64,000 bases of DNA from Lactobacillus sp. GTDB lineage: Bacteria; Bacillota; Bacilli; Lactobacillales; Lactobacillaceae. The position numbers and the translations under genes were made by a program. How positions within the stretch are numbered: the first letter of the stretch is position 1; the number at the start of each line of letters is the position of its first letter. The stretch covers positions 1 to 64,000 of the forward strand of contig JALCQM010000001.1 of the NCBI GenBank assembly GCA_022651245.1. The letters are read 5' to 3'. Shown here one piece after another: positions 1 to 8,184 of this stretch. The notes beneath the pieces were generated by a model. The model was not told where the DNA came from, did not search any database, and worked only from the letters and a program-made list of their open reading frames with translations.

Positions 1-122
1 CTTACGTGACCTTCGACGATAACAAGAAGGAAGGTTCCTTTGTTCGTTTGCCACAACGCGACGAACTCGAACCAGAAATCGACGAAGCCCTCGTCGTTGA
101 ATACTACAACCAAGTGCTGTAA
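1..122 (+). CDS. rpsD: 30S ribosomal protein S4, C-terminal end (start outside window)
   Basis: The reading frame is open from the left edge to a TAA at 120-122 and encodes the last 39 residues of a protein. The tail contains [20 protein letters not shown] followed by YYNQVL. This matches the conserved C-terminus of bacterial ribosomal protein S4, where the RLPxRxEL and INExLIVEYY segments are diagnostic. S4 is a primary 16S rRNA-binding protein of the small subunit and often an autoregulator. Only the C-terminal tail is visible, so completeness cannot be judged. Two terminator-like inverted repeats follow it. Confidence 0.85.
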   Translation, partial: YVTFDDNKKEGSFVRLPQRDELEPEIDEALVVEYYNQVL

Positions 123-156
123 TATTCATCCCTATCAGCTTTTGCTGTTATGGTTA

Positions 157-190
157 CAAAAAGCGCCGCGCAATTGTGTGGCGCTTTTTG
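157..190 (+). terminator. Rho-independent terminator of rpsD
   Basis: The arms CAAAAAGCGCC (157-167) and GGCGCTTTTTG (180-190) form an 11-bp stem ending in a T-run. It lies 35 bases after the rpsD stop. Confidence 0.85.
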
Positions 191-223
191 TTTTGCTGAC
201 GATTCACCTTGCACAATTGTCCA

Positions 224-273
224 TTAAAAGCGCCGTCGAAGTGGTATTGTGACCACTTTGACGGCGCTTTTAA
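224..273. terminator. Long bidirectional terminator between rpsD and the convergent oxidoreductase gene
   Basis: A 22-nt left arm (224-245) and a 22-nt right arm (252-273) pair with a single G-T wobble around a 6-nt loop. A-runs and T-runs at the outer ends let it work on both strands, closing the minus-strand gene that ends at 294. Confidence 0.85.
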
Positions 274-293
274 CCATTCGAACAATGATCTAC

Positions 294-1316
294 TTACTTC
301 CAGCCTAATGCTGGGGCAATGTCTTTCATAATGGTATCGAGAATATGCACGTTATAATCGAGGCCCAAAGTCGACGGCACCGTGATCAAGATCGTATCTG
401 CTTCTTGGATGGCCTCGTCTTCGGCGAGTTCCTTCACTAATTGGTCAGGTTCGCCAACATACATCTTACCGAAGATCGTCGGATTCTGATGGTAAGCGAG
501 GTAACCGACTTCATCTTGAGTTTGGCTGCCTTCGGCGAACAACTTCGCATCGAGGTCGTTGACGATCGGCATGATCGAGCGGGTCACTAATGTCCGCGGC
601 TTGAAATCATGGCCGGCTTTTTGCCAGGCGTCTTTGAACGCCCGCAGTTGCTTGGCTTGCTGAACGTGGAACGGCTCGTTGGTTTCGTAATTGACCAGCG
701 TGGACGATTGCAAGTTCATGCCGTGCTCGGCGGCCCAAATCGCGGTGGCCTGACTGCCGGCGCCCCACCAGATCCGCTGGTGCAGCGTTGGTGAGAATGG
801 CTCTAACCGCCGCAAACCAGGTTCTTGTGGGAACATCGGCTGCGCATTAGGCTGAGCGAACGGTTCGCCTTTCAATAAGTCCAAAAACTTCAAAGTCCGC
901 GCCCGGGCGATGTCTTTGATCTCCTCTTCGGAGTAGTCATAGCCCCAATAGCGCCAGCCGTCTTCAACTTGTTCAGGAGAGCCCCGGCCGACCCCAAGCT
1001 GCACCCGATTCTGCGACAAGACATCAGTGGACATCACGTTTTCCGCCATCATGAACGGATTCTCGTAGCGCATGTCGACCAAGCCTGTGCCGATCTCGAT
1101 CTTGGACGTCTTCGCCCCGACCGCGGCCATCAATGGATATGGTGTCCCGATTTGATCGGCAAAATGGTGCACCCGATACCAGGCGCCATCGATGCCGAGC
1201 TTCTCGGCTTCAACCGCCAAGTCCACGGATTCTGCGTAGCTTTGCGCGGCGCTGGTCACCATCGAGTTATTCTTCTGCCAAAAACCAAAACTCAAAAAAC
1301 CAATCTTCTTCGTCAT
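294..1316 (-). CDS. LLM-class flavin-dependent oxidoreductase (bacterial luciferase-like monooxygenase)
   Basis: A 340-residue protein of the luciferase-like TIM-barrel family, which uses reduced FMN or F420 for oxidation of small organic substrates; the substrate here cannot be told. The N-terminus MTKKIGFLSFGFW is the first beta strand of the barrel, and the segment GVGRGSPEQVEDGWRYWGYD corresponds to the conserved FMN-pocket region of LLM proteins. The ATG at 1316 is chosen because GAGGGG lies about 8 bases upstream; a longer frame reaches 1355 without a ribosome site. It is monocistronic, with the shared terminator at 224-273 downstream. In Firmicutes these enzymes are usually cytosolic and FMN-dependent. 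Confidence 0.8.
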   Translation of the reverse strand: MTKKIGFLSFGFWQKNNSMVTSAAQSYAESVDLAVEAEKLGIDGAWYRVHHFADQIGTPYPLMAAVGAKTSKIEIGTGLVDMRYENPFMMAENVMSTDVLSQNRVQLGVGRGSPEQVEDGWRYWGYDYSEEEIKDIARARTLKFLDLLKGEPFAQPNAQPMFPQEPGLRRLEPFSPTLHQRIWWGAGSQATAIWAAEHGMNLQSSTLVNYETNEPFHVQQAKQLRAFKDAWQKAGHDFKPRTLVTRSIMPIVNDLDAKLFAEGSQTQDEVGYLAYHQNPTIFGKMYVGEPDQLVKELAEDEAIQEADTILITVPSTLGLDYNVHILDTIMKDIAPALGWK

Positions 1317-1423
1317 CTGCTCAACCCCTCTACCGAAATATTCACAGCAAAACAAACTTTGACTCTATGCCGAGTATGACCAATATTGACAGGAACGTCA
1401 AGCCCGCGTTTTACGGTGCCGTA

Positions 1424-3604
1424 TCATGACCCTTTTTTAGGGTCGACCATCGTCAGCTGGATGCGCTCACGAGCCATGTCAACGGCATCGATCCAGACTT
1501 CTACGATGTCGCCGATCGCCACCACTGTCTTCGGATCACGCACGTACCGATCGGTCATTTTGGAGACGTGCACTAGCCCGTCATGCTTCACCCCGATGTC
1601 CACGAAAGCGCCGAAGTCGACCACGTTGCGGACGGTGCCTTCGAGCTTCATCCCCGGCTTCAAGTCCGCCATCGTCAAAACGTCTTGGCGCAAGAGCGGC
1701 GCCGCCATGCTATCCCGCAGGTCCCGGCCCGGCGTCTGCAGGCTCGCCACGATGTCGTGCACCGTTTCGGTGCCGACACCTTCATTGACCAGCGGCGCCA
1801 CGTCAACGGCGGCCACTTTGACCCGCGCCTCTTGCTCACCTAACGCCGTGGCTGCCACCCCGGCTGCGGCCAGGATCTGCTTGGCAACGGGGTAACTTTC
1901 CGGATGGATGTCGGTGTTATCTAGCGGATTCTTGCCACCGATGATGCGTAAAAACCCGACCGATTGCTCGAATGCTTTAGGGCCTAAACGCGGCACCTTT
2001 TTCAACTCCGCCCGACTGCTGTAGCGACCGTTGTCATCCCGATAACGGACGATGTTTTGCGCGATCGTCTTAGACAACCCGGAGATGCGCGCCAACAACT
2101 GATAACTGGCCGTATTCAGATTGACGCCGACTTGGTTGACGGCACGTTCGACCACGACGTCGACTTCACTCGCCAACGCTTTGGTCGGCAAGTCGTGTTG
2201 GTACTGCCCCACACCGACGGCACTGGGATCGATCTTGACCAACTCAGCCAACGGGTCTTGCAGGCGGCGGGCAATACTGATCGCGCTGCGCTGCTCAACG
2301 TGCAAGTCCGGGAACTCGTCGCGGGCTTCTTGGCTCGCCGAGTACACCGACGCTCCCGCTTCGTTGACGATCACATAGTAGACTTCCCGTGCCAACTGCC
2401 GCAAGGTCTCAGCCACGAACTGTTCAGACTCGCGGCTGGCGGTGCCGTTACCGATCGCAATCATTTCGACTTGGTACTGCTCGATCAATGCCAACAACTC
2501 TTTACCTGCCACCTTGCGTTTAGCTTCTGGGGCCGGCTTGTGCGGGTAAATCACCGCTTTGGCCAAGAACTTGCCATTTTCGTCAACAACGGCGAGCTTG
2601 CAGCCAGTCCGGTAGGCCGGATCGAAGCCCAACACGACCTTGCCTTTGATTGGCGCCTGCATCAACAAGTGATATAAGTTCTGCCCGAACACCTGGATCG
2701 ATTGGGCTTCCGCCGCTTCAGTCAAGGTGTTGCGAACTTCCCGCTCGATTGCCGGGCCGATGAAGCGCTTATAGGCATCTTGGTACGCGGCTTCGATAAA
2801 CGCCGTCGCTGCGCTTGCTGGCCGCTTACCGATCAGGCGGAAGTGGAGGTAGGCGTGGATCTCTTCTGGTGCTACTTTGACCTTCACCGTGAGGATCTTT
2901 TCTTTTTCCCCGCGATTCAGCGCCAAGGTGCGCGTTGCCGACAGCTTGCGGACGGGTTCGTCGAATTCATAATATTGCTGGTAAACACCTTTTTCGTCAA
3001 GTTCCTTACCTTTGGTTTTAACTCGGGCTTGGACGATACCTTTGCGTTGCGTGTATTGACGCACCCAGTTGCGGATCGTCGCCACTTCGCTGAACGTTTC
3101 CGCTAAGATCTCGTGGGCCCCAGCCAGCACGTCCGCGACGCTGGTGACTTCCTTGGCCGGGGCCACATAACGCCGCGCTTCTGTTTCCAAGGATCCTTTC
3201 GGAAACGTCAACAGCCAGCGGGCAAAAGGCTCAAGACCGTGTGCTTTGGCCACCATCGCCTTGGTTTGGCGTTTTTGCTTGTACGGCAGATAAATATCTT
3301 CCACATCTTGCAGTTTCGTCGTGGCGCGGATCTGTTGTTCCAGCTTGGGGGTAAGCTTGCCTTGTTCTGTGATTGCCTTGATCACCGCGGTTTGGCGGTC
3401 TTGCAACGCCGTGACCCGCTGATACGCGGCTTCGATTGCCTGGATCTGCACTTCATCCAGGCTGCCGGTCATTTCCTTACGGTAGCGGGCGATGAACGGC
3501 ACCGTGTTCCCGTCTTGCATCAAACTCAAAACGGTGTTGACCTGCCGGTTGGTGATGTCGGTCAGCTCCCGTTGAACGAGTTGAATCGTTTGCGCTTCAG
3601 CCAA
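1424..3604 (-). CDS. tex: Tex-family RNA-binding transcription accessory protein
   Basis: A 726-residue Tex protein of full family length. It shows the N-terminal Tex helical region (about 1-190), a YqgF/RNase H-like domain around residues 325-430 containing VVLGFDPAYRTGCKLAVVD, helix-hairpin-helix repeats around 490-560 (VNLNTASYQLLARISGLS), and a C-terminal S1 domain (about 640-715; GTVRNVVDFGAFVDIGVKHD). Tex associates with RNA polymerase and nucleic acids and influences transcription; its exact role in lactobacilli is not established. The start is a TTG at 3604 with GAGG eight bases upstream; another in-frame TTG at 3637 lacks a good ribosome site. It is divergent from the thiamine operon. 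Confidence 0.93.
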   Translation of the reverse strand: MAEAQTIQLVQRELTDITNRQVNTVLSLMQDGNTVPFIARYRKEMTGSLDEVQIQAIEAAYQRVTALQDRQTAVIKAITEQGKLTPKLEQQIRATTKLQDVEDIYLPYKQKRQTKAMVAKAHGLEPFARWLLTFPKGSLETEARRYVAPAKEVTSVADVLAGAHEILAETFSEVATIRNWVRQYTQRKGIVQARVKTKGKELDEKGVYQQYYEFDEPVRKLSATRTLALNRGEKEKILTVKVKVAPEEIHAYLHFRLIGKRPASAATAFIEAAYQDAYKRFIGPAIEREVRNTLTEAAEAQSIQVFGQNLYHLLMQAPIKGKVVLGFDPAYRTGCKLAVVDENGKFLAKAVIYPHKPAPEAKRKVAGKELLALIEQYQVEMIAIGNGTASRESEQFVAETLRQLAREVYYVIVNEAGASVYSASQEARDEFPDLHVEQRSAISIARRLQDPLAELVKIDPSAVGVGQYQHDLPTKALASEVDVVVERAVNQVGVNLNTASYQLLARISGLSKTIAQNIVRYRDDNGRYSSRAELKKVPRLGPKAFEQSVGFLRIIGGKNPLDNTDIHPESYPVAKQILAAAGVAATALGEQEARVKVAAVDVAPLVNEGVGTETVHDIVASLQTPGRDLRDSMAAPLLRQDVLTMADLKPGMKLEGTVRNVVDFGAFVDIGVKHDGLVHVSKMTDRYVRDPKTVVAIGDIVEVWIDAVDMARERIQLTMVDPKKGS

Positions 3605-3684
3605 TTTATTTTCCTCACAATCCCTTTCGTGATACAACTATGGTACCCGTAAACCCCGAAGCCGTCCAGATTAACGTTCAGCGC

Positions 3685-3713
3685 TTGCAACCCGGTGGCC
3701 GGCATGGTAAACT
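3685..3713 (+). promoter_or_regulatory. Predicted sigma-A promoter of the thiamine operon
   Basis: TTGCAA (3685-3690) and TAAACT (3708-3713) are separated by 17 bp. Transcription would start near 3720, just ahead of the TPP aptamer. Confidence 0.55.
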
Positions 3714-3730
3714 CAGCGCAATTGAATACG

Positions 3731-3805
3731 CGTATCTGGGGTGCTATTTAGCTGAGATTATACCCATCGAACCTGATCCAGGTAATGCTGGCGCAGGAAG
3801 ATCAC
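3731..3805 (+). ncRNA. TPP riboswitch (THI element)
   Basis: The canonical THI-box blocks occur in order: GGGGTGC (3738-3744), GCTGAGA (3751-3757), ACCC then GAACCTGATC (3762-3778), and GGTAATGCTGGCGCAGGAA (3781-3799). P1 can close through ATCT (3734-3737) with AGAT (3799-3802). This aptamer binds thiamine pyrophosphate. It lies between a promoter and a hairpin with a T-run, upstream of thiW-thiM-thiE, so repression by premature termination when TPP is plentiful is the likely mode. Confidence 0.95.
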
Positions 3806-3807
3806 AT

Positions 3808-3835
3808 GCTGTGCGTTGCGCACGGCGTCTTTTTT
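3808..3835 (+). terminator. Riboswitch expression-platform terminator
   Basis: GCTGTGCG (3808-3815) pairs with CGCACGGC (3819-3826, one U-G pair), followed by a T-rich run to 3835. It immediately follows the TPP aptamer, so it is the probable ligand-dependent terminator. Confidence 0.65.
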
Positions 3836-3894
3836 GCCGACTTAGTGCGATTGCCCTCCAGTTACTCTATTCAGAGAAAGTGGAGGTTTTTTGT

Positions 3895-4428
3895 ATGGGA
3901 AAAACAAGCGTGAAGAAACTCGCATTGTTGGCGATGATGATTGCTTTAGACGTGGTGTTGTCCCCGCTTTTTCGGATCGAAGGGATGGCCCCGATGTCCA
4001 GTGTCATGAACGTGCTCGCCGCGGTGGTGATGGGCCCGCTGTACGCCACCTTGATGGCGGTGATCTGCGCGCTCATCCGTATGGGGCTGATGGGGATCCC
4101 GCCGTTGGCCTTGACTGGCGCCGTGTTTGGCGCTTGCCTTGCTGGCTGGGGGTACCGCTTGACCCACCATTATTGGGGCGCCGTCTTGGGTGAGATCATC
4201 GGCACCGGGGTGATTGGGTCGCTATTGTCCTTTCCGGTGATGGTTTGGTTCACCGGCAGTACGCAGTCACTGTATTGGTTCGTGTACACCCCGCGCTTTT
4301 TCGGCGGCGCAATTTCGGGTTCCGTGATCGCCTTAGTCGTGTTGTTCCAACTCGACCGACTGAAAATGACCACTAAACTGCAACAACTCTTCACGGAGGC
4401 CTTGTCACATGTCAAACCCACTCGTTGA
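3895..4428 (+). CDS. thiW: ThiW-type ECF transporter S component for a thiamine precursor
   Basis: A 177-residue, very hydrophobic protein with about five to six membrane segments, the size and layout of an ECF S component. The N-terminus KKLALLAMMIALDVVLSPL and the central RMGLMGIPPLALTGAVFGA fit ThiW, which is thought to import the thiazole moiety (hydroxyethylthiazole). It would work with an energising module (EcfA/A'/T) that is not in this window. The ATG at 3895 is preceded by GGAGG. It follows the TPP riboswitch and overlaps thiM by 20 bases, so it is the first gene of a translationally coupled operon. The specificity rests on the neighbouring thiazole kinase. Confidence 0.85.
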   Translation: MGKTSVKKLALLAMMIALDVVLSPLFRIEGMAPMSSVMNVLAAVVMGPLYATLMAVICALIRMGLMGIPPLALTGAVFGACLAGWGYRLTHHYWGAVLGEIIGTGVIGSLLSFPVMVWFTGSTQSLYWFVYTPRFFGGAISGSVIALVVLFQLDRLKMTTKLQQLFTEALSHVKPTR

Positions 4429-5251
4429 GTATTTTGCCACCGCCTTCGCGCAGCCACTGCCGTTGTCCACGCCACCGTTGGTTCAGTGTCTGACCAACGA
4501 GATCAGCGTCGAAGCCGTGGCCAACGCCTTGCTGGCAATCAACGCCAAGCCGGTAATGGCAGACGATCCCCGAGAATTAGGCGCTTTTCTTGCGCAAAGT
4601 GATGCCGCCTTATTGAACCTCGGTCACCTGTCAGAAACCCGCGAAGCCAGCCTCCGCCTCGCCAGCACCACCGCTTCGCAACAAGCAGTACCCGTCGTAG
4701 TCGACTTGGTTGGTATCGGCGCCAGTCCGATTCGTGACGCCCTTGGCCACCAGCTTCTGGGAGATGACCCCGCCGTGGTCAAAGGCAACCTGAGTGAAAT
4801 GCGCCACTTGGTCGGGCTCAAGAGTCGCGCTCGCGGGGTCGACAACGATCAAGCTGACAGCGATGCGGCAGCCTTAAGGGAGTTGGCCCACCACTTGCAG
4901 ACCATCAGTCGCGACTACCCGCACACGGTTTTCTTAGCCACCGGCCCGACCGATCTGGTGGTCAGTGCCACTGCTACCTGGCAACTGCACAACGGTGTCC
5001 CACAACTCGACCGCTTCACCGGCACTGGCGATATCGTCGGCGCGCTGATCGCCGCCGGTCTGGGCGCCGGCTTCGAGGCGCTGGCCGCGACGGTCCTCGC
5101 CGTCAGTTACTTCAATCGCTGTGGCGAGGCCGCGGACAGCTTATCTCCACAGGCCGGCCTCGCCACTTTCCGCCTGGCGGTGCTCGATCAGCTGTCCACC
5201 TTAGGGACGGCAGCTAATTGGGCGCAAGCGGTCAAAGGAGAAGAACTATGA
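4409..5251 (+). CDS. thiM: Hydroxyethylthiazole kinase
   Basis: A 280-residue ribokinase-like enzyme that phosphorylates 4-methyl-5-(2-hydroxyethyl)thiazole for thiamine salvage. Visible family features are [20 protein letters not shown] near the N-terminus (usually VHxITNxV in ThiM), [12 protein letters not shown] around residue 130 (the VxGNxxE motif), and [16 protein letters not shown] around residue 207, with the catalytic Cys/Asp loop position as GTGD. The start at 4409 has GGAGG upstream and overlaps the thiW end. Its stop overlaps the thiE start (ATGA). The neighbouring salvage genes support the assignment. Confidence 0.92.
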   Translation: MSNPLVEYFATAFAQPLPLSTPPLVQCLTNEISVEAVANALLAINAKPVMADDPRELGAFLAQSDAALLNLGHLSETREASLRLASTTASQQAVPVVVDLVGIGASPIRDALGHQLLGDDPAVVKGNLSEMRHLVGLKSRARGVDNDQADSDAAALRELAHHLQTISRDYPHTVFLATGPTDLVVSATATWQLHNGVPQLDRFTGTGDIVGALIAAGLGAGFEALAATVLAVSYFNRCGEAADSLSPQAGLATFRLAVLDQLSTLGTAANWAQAVKGEEL

Positions 5252-5895
5252 ACGCAGCAGATTTGACGCTTTACCTCGTCACCAATCGTTACCAAGACGA
5301 CACCAAGACGTTTCTCGCCAAGGTCGACGCCGCCTGCGCCAATGGCGTCACCATGGTGCAACTGCGGGAGAAGGCCCTCAGCACCCGGGATTACGACACG
5401 CTGGCGCTTCAGGTAAAAACGATCACCGATCGTTACCAGCTTCCCTTGATCATCGATGATCGCGTCGATATCTGCCTGGCTGTGGATGCCGCCGGCGTTC
5501 ACATCGGCGACTCGGAGTTACCCGTCGCCGTAACGCGACGCCTTCTAGGTCCCGACAAACTGCTCGGGGTCTCGGCTAAAACGGTCGCCACCGCCCAAGC
5601 TGCGGCCGCAGATGGCGCCGATTACCTTGGCGTCGGCGCCATCTACCCCACCCAAACCAAAGCCCACGCCCGCCGCACGTCGCTAGAAACGCTGATCGCG
5701 ATCACGACCGCAGTCACCGTGCCGGTGGTTGCCATCGGCGGGGTCAAAGCCGCCAATATTGCCAGCTTCCAAGGCAGCGGCATCGCTGGCGTCGCGATCG
5801 TTAGCGAGATCATGCAAGCGCCCGACATTGCCGGCAAGGTCCGAGAAATCCGGGCGCAACTTAAGGCGATTAAGGGACACCACCCCTCGGTTTAA
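5248..5895 (+). CDS. thiE: Thiamine-phosphate synthase
   Basis: A 215-residue TIM-barrel enzyme that joins HMP pyrophosphate and thiazole phosphate into thiamine monophosphate. Signatures are [14 protein letters not shown] (residues 31-44), the Mg/pyrophosphate-binding [20 protein letters not shown] (about 69-88), [10 protein letters not shown], and [14 protein letters not shown] (the VGPIFPTxTK motif). [12 protein letters not shown] near the C-terminus binds phosphate. The ATG at 5248 overlaps the thiM stop, and AAAGGAGAAG lies upstream. It ends the operon just before a terminator. No thiD or thiC is present here, so HMP-PP must come from elsewhere. Confidence 0.93.
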   Translation: MNAADLTLYLVTNRYQDDTKTFLAKVDAACANGVTMVQLREKALSTRDYDTLALQVKTITDRYQLPLIIDDRVDICLAVDAAGVHIGDSELPVAVTRRLLGPDKLLGVSAKTVATAQAAAADGADYLGVGAIYPTQTKAHARRTSLETLIAITTAVTVPVVAIGGVKAANIASFQGSGIAGVAIVSEIMQAPDIAGKVREIRAQLKAIKGHHPSV

Positions 5896-5914
5896 CCCAA
5901 CCGCGGGGCTTTTT
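5883..5914 (+). terminator. Terminator of the thiamine operon
   Basis: CCCCTCGGTT (5883-5892) pairs with AACCGCGGGG (5899-5908) with one mismatch, followed by CTTTTT. The thiE stop codon lies inside the loop and stem end. Confidence 0.85.
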
Positions 5915-5998
5915 GTTGGGTGCACGTGGTAAGAGCGTCTGGCTTGTTTGGCAAAAGGCCAACATGATACGGTGGAATTAAAGAAAGGAGGTAACCCT

Positions 5999-6508
5999 AT
6001 GCGCCTGCTGACGAAAATCGGCCTGGGCCTTTTCGCCTTCGTCATGCTGCTCGAAGCCGCGCTTGTCGCCGGTTACTGGTGGCCACTCGCCCCACTGCGC
6101 ACCGTCATGCATAGCTATCCGCAACTCGGCCGGTGGGTCATGTTGACGCTAGCGGCGCTCGTCGCTTTCGGCGGCCTAGTCATTTTACTAGTCGCCTTAC
6201 TGCGCCGTACCCATCACCGCCAGCTCACGCTCCCACAGAAGCGCGGTCAAGTGAGCGTCTCCCAGCAAGCCATCGAAAATGCGGTCACCCGGGCGGTCAA
6301 ACGCCAGCATGACCTGCGCGCCGTGGCGGTGCAAGTGGCCTTGAACCCACGCGATGGGGCGCGGGCCAAGATTATCGCTGAGCCGCGCCAGGCCACAGAC
6401 CTCATCGCCTTAGCCAAGGCAATCGAAGCCACCGCGAAACACCAGCTCACCAGCAGCTTGGGCGTTGACGCCAAGCAAGTCAAAGTCACCTTACGCCCGG
6501 CCCCTTAG
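5999..6508 (+). CDS. amaP: AmaP-type alkaline shock response membrane anchor
   Basis: A 169-residue protein with two N-terminal membrane segments (about residues 7-27 and 43-67) and a soluble C-terminal region ending in KQVKVTLRPAP. This is the layout of AmaP, which anchors Asp23 at the membrane in staphylococci. The ATG at 5999 follows a strong GAAAGGAGG; the frame is open further upstream but without a ribosome site. It is the first of four genes (amaP, DUF2273, two Asp23-family proteins) in the order seen in other Firmicutes. The operon is usually linked to cell-envelope stress; that role is taken from homologues. Confidence 0.85.
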   Translation: MRLLTKIGLGLFAFVMLLEAALVAGYWWPLAPLRTVMHSYPQLGRWVMLTLAALVAFGGLVILLVALLRRTHHRQLTLPQKRGQVSVSQQAIENAVTRAVKRQHDLRAVAVQVALNPRDGARAKIIAEPRQATDLIALAKAIEATAKHQLTSSLGVDAKQVKVTLRPAP

Positions 6509-6526
6509 AAGAAAGGAACGCTGACA

Positions 6527-6724
6527 ATGACAACAGGAAAAATCGGCGGCCTCACCGGGATTGTGATCGCGGCGGCGGCTTTGCAATGGGGCTGGTCTGG
6601 CTTACTGCTATTAGGATTGGCCGGGCTAGCCGGGTACGCAAGCGAACGCTGGTTGTGGCCCCAACGCCAAGCCTTGTGGCGGTGGTTGCGGGCCGGCAAA
6701 CAGCGCTTGAAAAAGGAGGATTGA
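6527..6724 (+). CDS. DUF2273 small integral membrane protein
   Basis: A 65-residue protein with two short hydrophobic stretches (about 8-22 and 24-41), a central conserved-looking GYASERWLW segment, and a basic tail (RAGKQRLKKED). It matches the small DUF2273 proteins that regularly sit between amaP and asp23. It has GAAAGGAA upstream and is 18 bases after amaP. The function is not established; the fixed neighbourhood suggests it helps place Asp23 at the membrane. Confidence 0.8.
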   Translation: MTTGKIGGLTGIVIAAAALQWGWSGLLLLGLAGLAGYASERWLWPQRQALWRWLRAGKQRLKKED

Positions 6725-6729
6725 CCATC

Positions 6730-7110
6730 GTGGATGAGTTAACGACATTGAAAGCAAACAGTCACTTAACCTTCGATGACCGGGTGCTCGAAAAGATCGC
6801 CGGGATCTGTGCCCAAGACATCGATGGCCTACTCGAAATGGACGGCAACATGCTCGACAGTCTCACTGAAACGCTGGGCAAAGATGCCCGGATCACTAAA
6901 GGCATCTCGGCTGAAGTCGGCGAAACCGACGTCACGATCGAAATGACCGCGATCGTCGCTTACGACACCGATACGCAAGCCCTATTTGAGACACTTTGCG
7001 AACGCATCAGCCGCGCTGTCACCCACATGACGGGCTTAAAATTGAATGAGTTGAACCTGCACATCCAAGACGTCTTGACGCGCAAGGAATGGAAGGCTGC
7101 CAAAGCCTAA
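6730..7110 (+). CDS. Asp23/Gls24 family envelope stress protein
   Basis: A 126-residue member of the Asp23/Gls24 (DUF322) family, starting at GTG 6730, which is 9 bases after AAAGGAGGA. An in-frame TTG at 6721 touches the ribosome site and is unlikely. Typical features are HLTFDDRVLEKIAGICAQDI, the GL(L)EMDGN turn, and a C-terminal VTHMTGLKLNELNLHIQDV. Asp23 proteins form abundant membrane-proximal assemblies through AmaP. It is followed 14 bases later by a second paralogue. Confidence 0.88.
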   Translation: MDELTTLKANSHLTFDDRVLEKIAGICAQDIDGLLEMDGNMLDSLTETLGKDARITKGISAEVGETDVTIEMTAIVAYDTDTQALFETLCERISRAVTHMTGLKLNELNLHIQDVLTRKEWKAAKA

Positions 7111-7124
7111 TGAGGAGGACTACT

Positions 7125-7535
7125 ATGACGACTGACCACACCCTGCATTTTGACGACCACGTGCTCGAAAAGATCGTGGCGCTGACTGCCCAAGATATCC
7201 CCGGCCTGTACCGCCTAGAAGGCAACTTGATCACTAACGTCACGGATAAACTACGCAAGACCCCTGACCAAACCAAAGGCGTCGCGATCGACATCGACGA
7301 CGATCAGCACGTGCAAGTGACCTTAGACGCCATCTTATATTACGGTCAAGCCGCACAAGACGTCTTCGCCGAAGTCACCGAAGCGATCACCGAACGCGTG
7401 CTGGAACTCACCGGCTTAACGGTCGATAAGATCGAAATGACCGTCAAAGACATGCTGACCGAAGACGAAATCGCCGCACAAACAGACAAGGACGCTGATG
7501 ACAAAGACGAGAAGCAAGCACCAGCGATGGCTTGA
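7125..7535 (+). CDS. Second Asp23/Gls24 family protein with acidic tail
   Basis: A 136-residue paralogue of the upstream gene. It shares the HFDDHVLEKIVALTAQDI start, the IPGLYRLEGN turn and the RVLELTGLTVDKIEMTVKDM end, but adds a very acidic and lysine-rich tail (residues about 112-136, with DKDADDKDEKQ). The ATG at 7125 follows TGAGGAGG. The tandem arrangement suggests heteromeric assembly or division of labour; this is inference. A terminator closes the operon. Confidence 0.88.
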   Translation: MTTDHTLHFDDHVLEKIVALTAQDIPGLYRLEGNLITNVTDKLRKTPDQTKGVAIDIDDDQHVQVTLDAILYYGQAAQDVFAEVTEAITERVLELTGLTVDKIEMTVKDMLTEDEIAAQTDKDADDKDEKQAPAMA

Positions 7536-7565
7536 ATTGGAATAAATTAACACTTTAGTGCAAAG

Positions 7566-7619
7566 AAAAGATGCCACATCATCGCAAGCTTCAAACGCGA
7601 TGTCGTGGCATCTTTTTTA
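7566..7619 (+). terminator. Terminator of the amaP-asp23 operon
   Basis: AAAAGATGCCAC...TCATCGC pairs with GCGATG...GTGGCATCTTTT around a short loop, ending in six Ts. The A-run on the left may make it bidirectional for the convergent dehydratase genes. Confidence 0.85.
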
Positions 7620-7653
7620 ATCGGAATGTTTATGAATTATCAACTCCTATTAT

Positions 7654-8184
7654 TCAGTTTTTGCTGTCTATAGGCTGAACGCGTAACTTAGCCATCCGCG
7701 CCTTCATAAGCGGTTTAATCCCACCTGCTTCAAGAATTTTCATTGCTTGATTACTTAGATTTTCCCCGTGCATTATCTCCCCAGTTTCCTCTATGGTCAC
7801 TGTGCCGGTTTTAATATCTACCGACAGATTTTGACCGTCAGCTACTCTCTGACTGATCCCCTTACAAACTATCAGCGGCATACCCAGGTTGATGGAATTT
7901 CGATAAAAGATTCGTGCAAAGGAGTCTGCAATGATAGCACTCGCACCCATATTAATCAGTGCAATCGGTGCGTGCTCACGACTCGAGCCACAGCCAAAAT
8001 TCTTACCTGCCACAACTAATCCATTTTTAGGGAAGTTTTCGGCAATTGTTTCATCAACACCTGCTAAACAATGACTCGCAATTTCCTTAGGATCAGTCAA
8101 TGCCAAAAAATGTCCCGGATAGATCTGATCTGTATCAATATTGTTACCAACAACGATGATCTGTCCTCTAAAGAAACTTTTCAT
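7654..8184 (-). CDS. LeuD-like small (swivel) subunit of an aconitase-family hydro-lyase
   Basis: A 176-residue aconitase swivel-domain protein. It has NNIDTDQIYPGHFLALT near the N-terminus (the DTDxIxPxxxL substrate loop), GKNFGCGSSREHAPIALINM (residues about 61-80, the conserved GxNFGCGSSREHA motif), and SFARIFYRNSINLGMPLIVC. With the large subunit it would isomerise or dehydrate a 2-hydroxy di- or tricarboxylate. The substrate loop, YPGHFLALTDPKEIASH, is not the form I know from leucine-pathway LeuD. There are no leuA or leuB genes nearby. Its start overlaps the large-subunit stop (ATGA). Confidence 0.8.
   Translation of the reverse strand: MKSFFRGQIIVVGNNIDTDQIYPGHFLALTDPKEIASHCLAGVDETIAENFPKNGLVVAGKNFGCGSSREHAPIALINMGASAIIADSFARIFYRNSINLGMPLIVCKGISQRVADGQNLSVDIKTGTVTIEETGEIMHGENLSNQAMKILEAGGIKPLMKARMAKLRVQPIDSKN

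Noticed and set aside
3640-3894. An in-frame N-terminal extension of ThiW
   Set aside because: The extension would be encoded by the TPP riboswitch and its terminator. The ATG at 3895 with GGAGG is the credible start.
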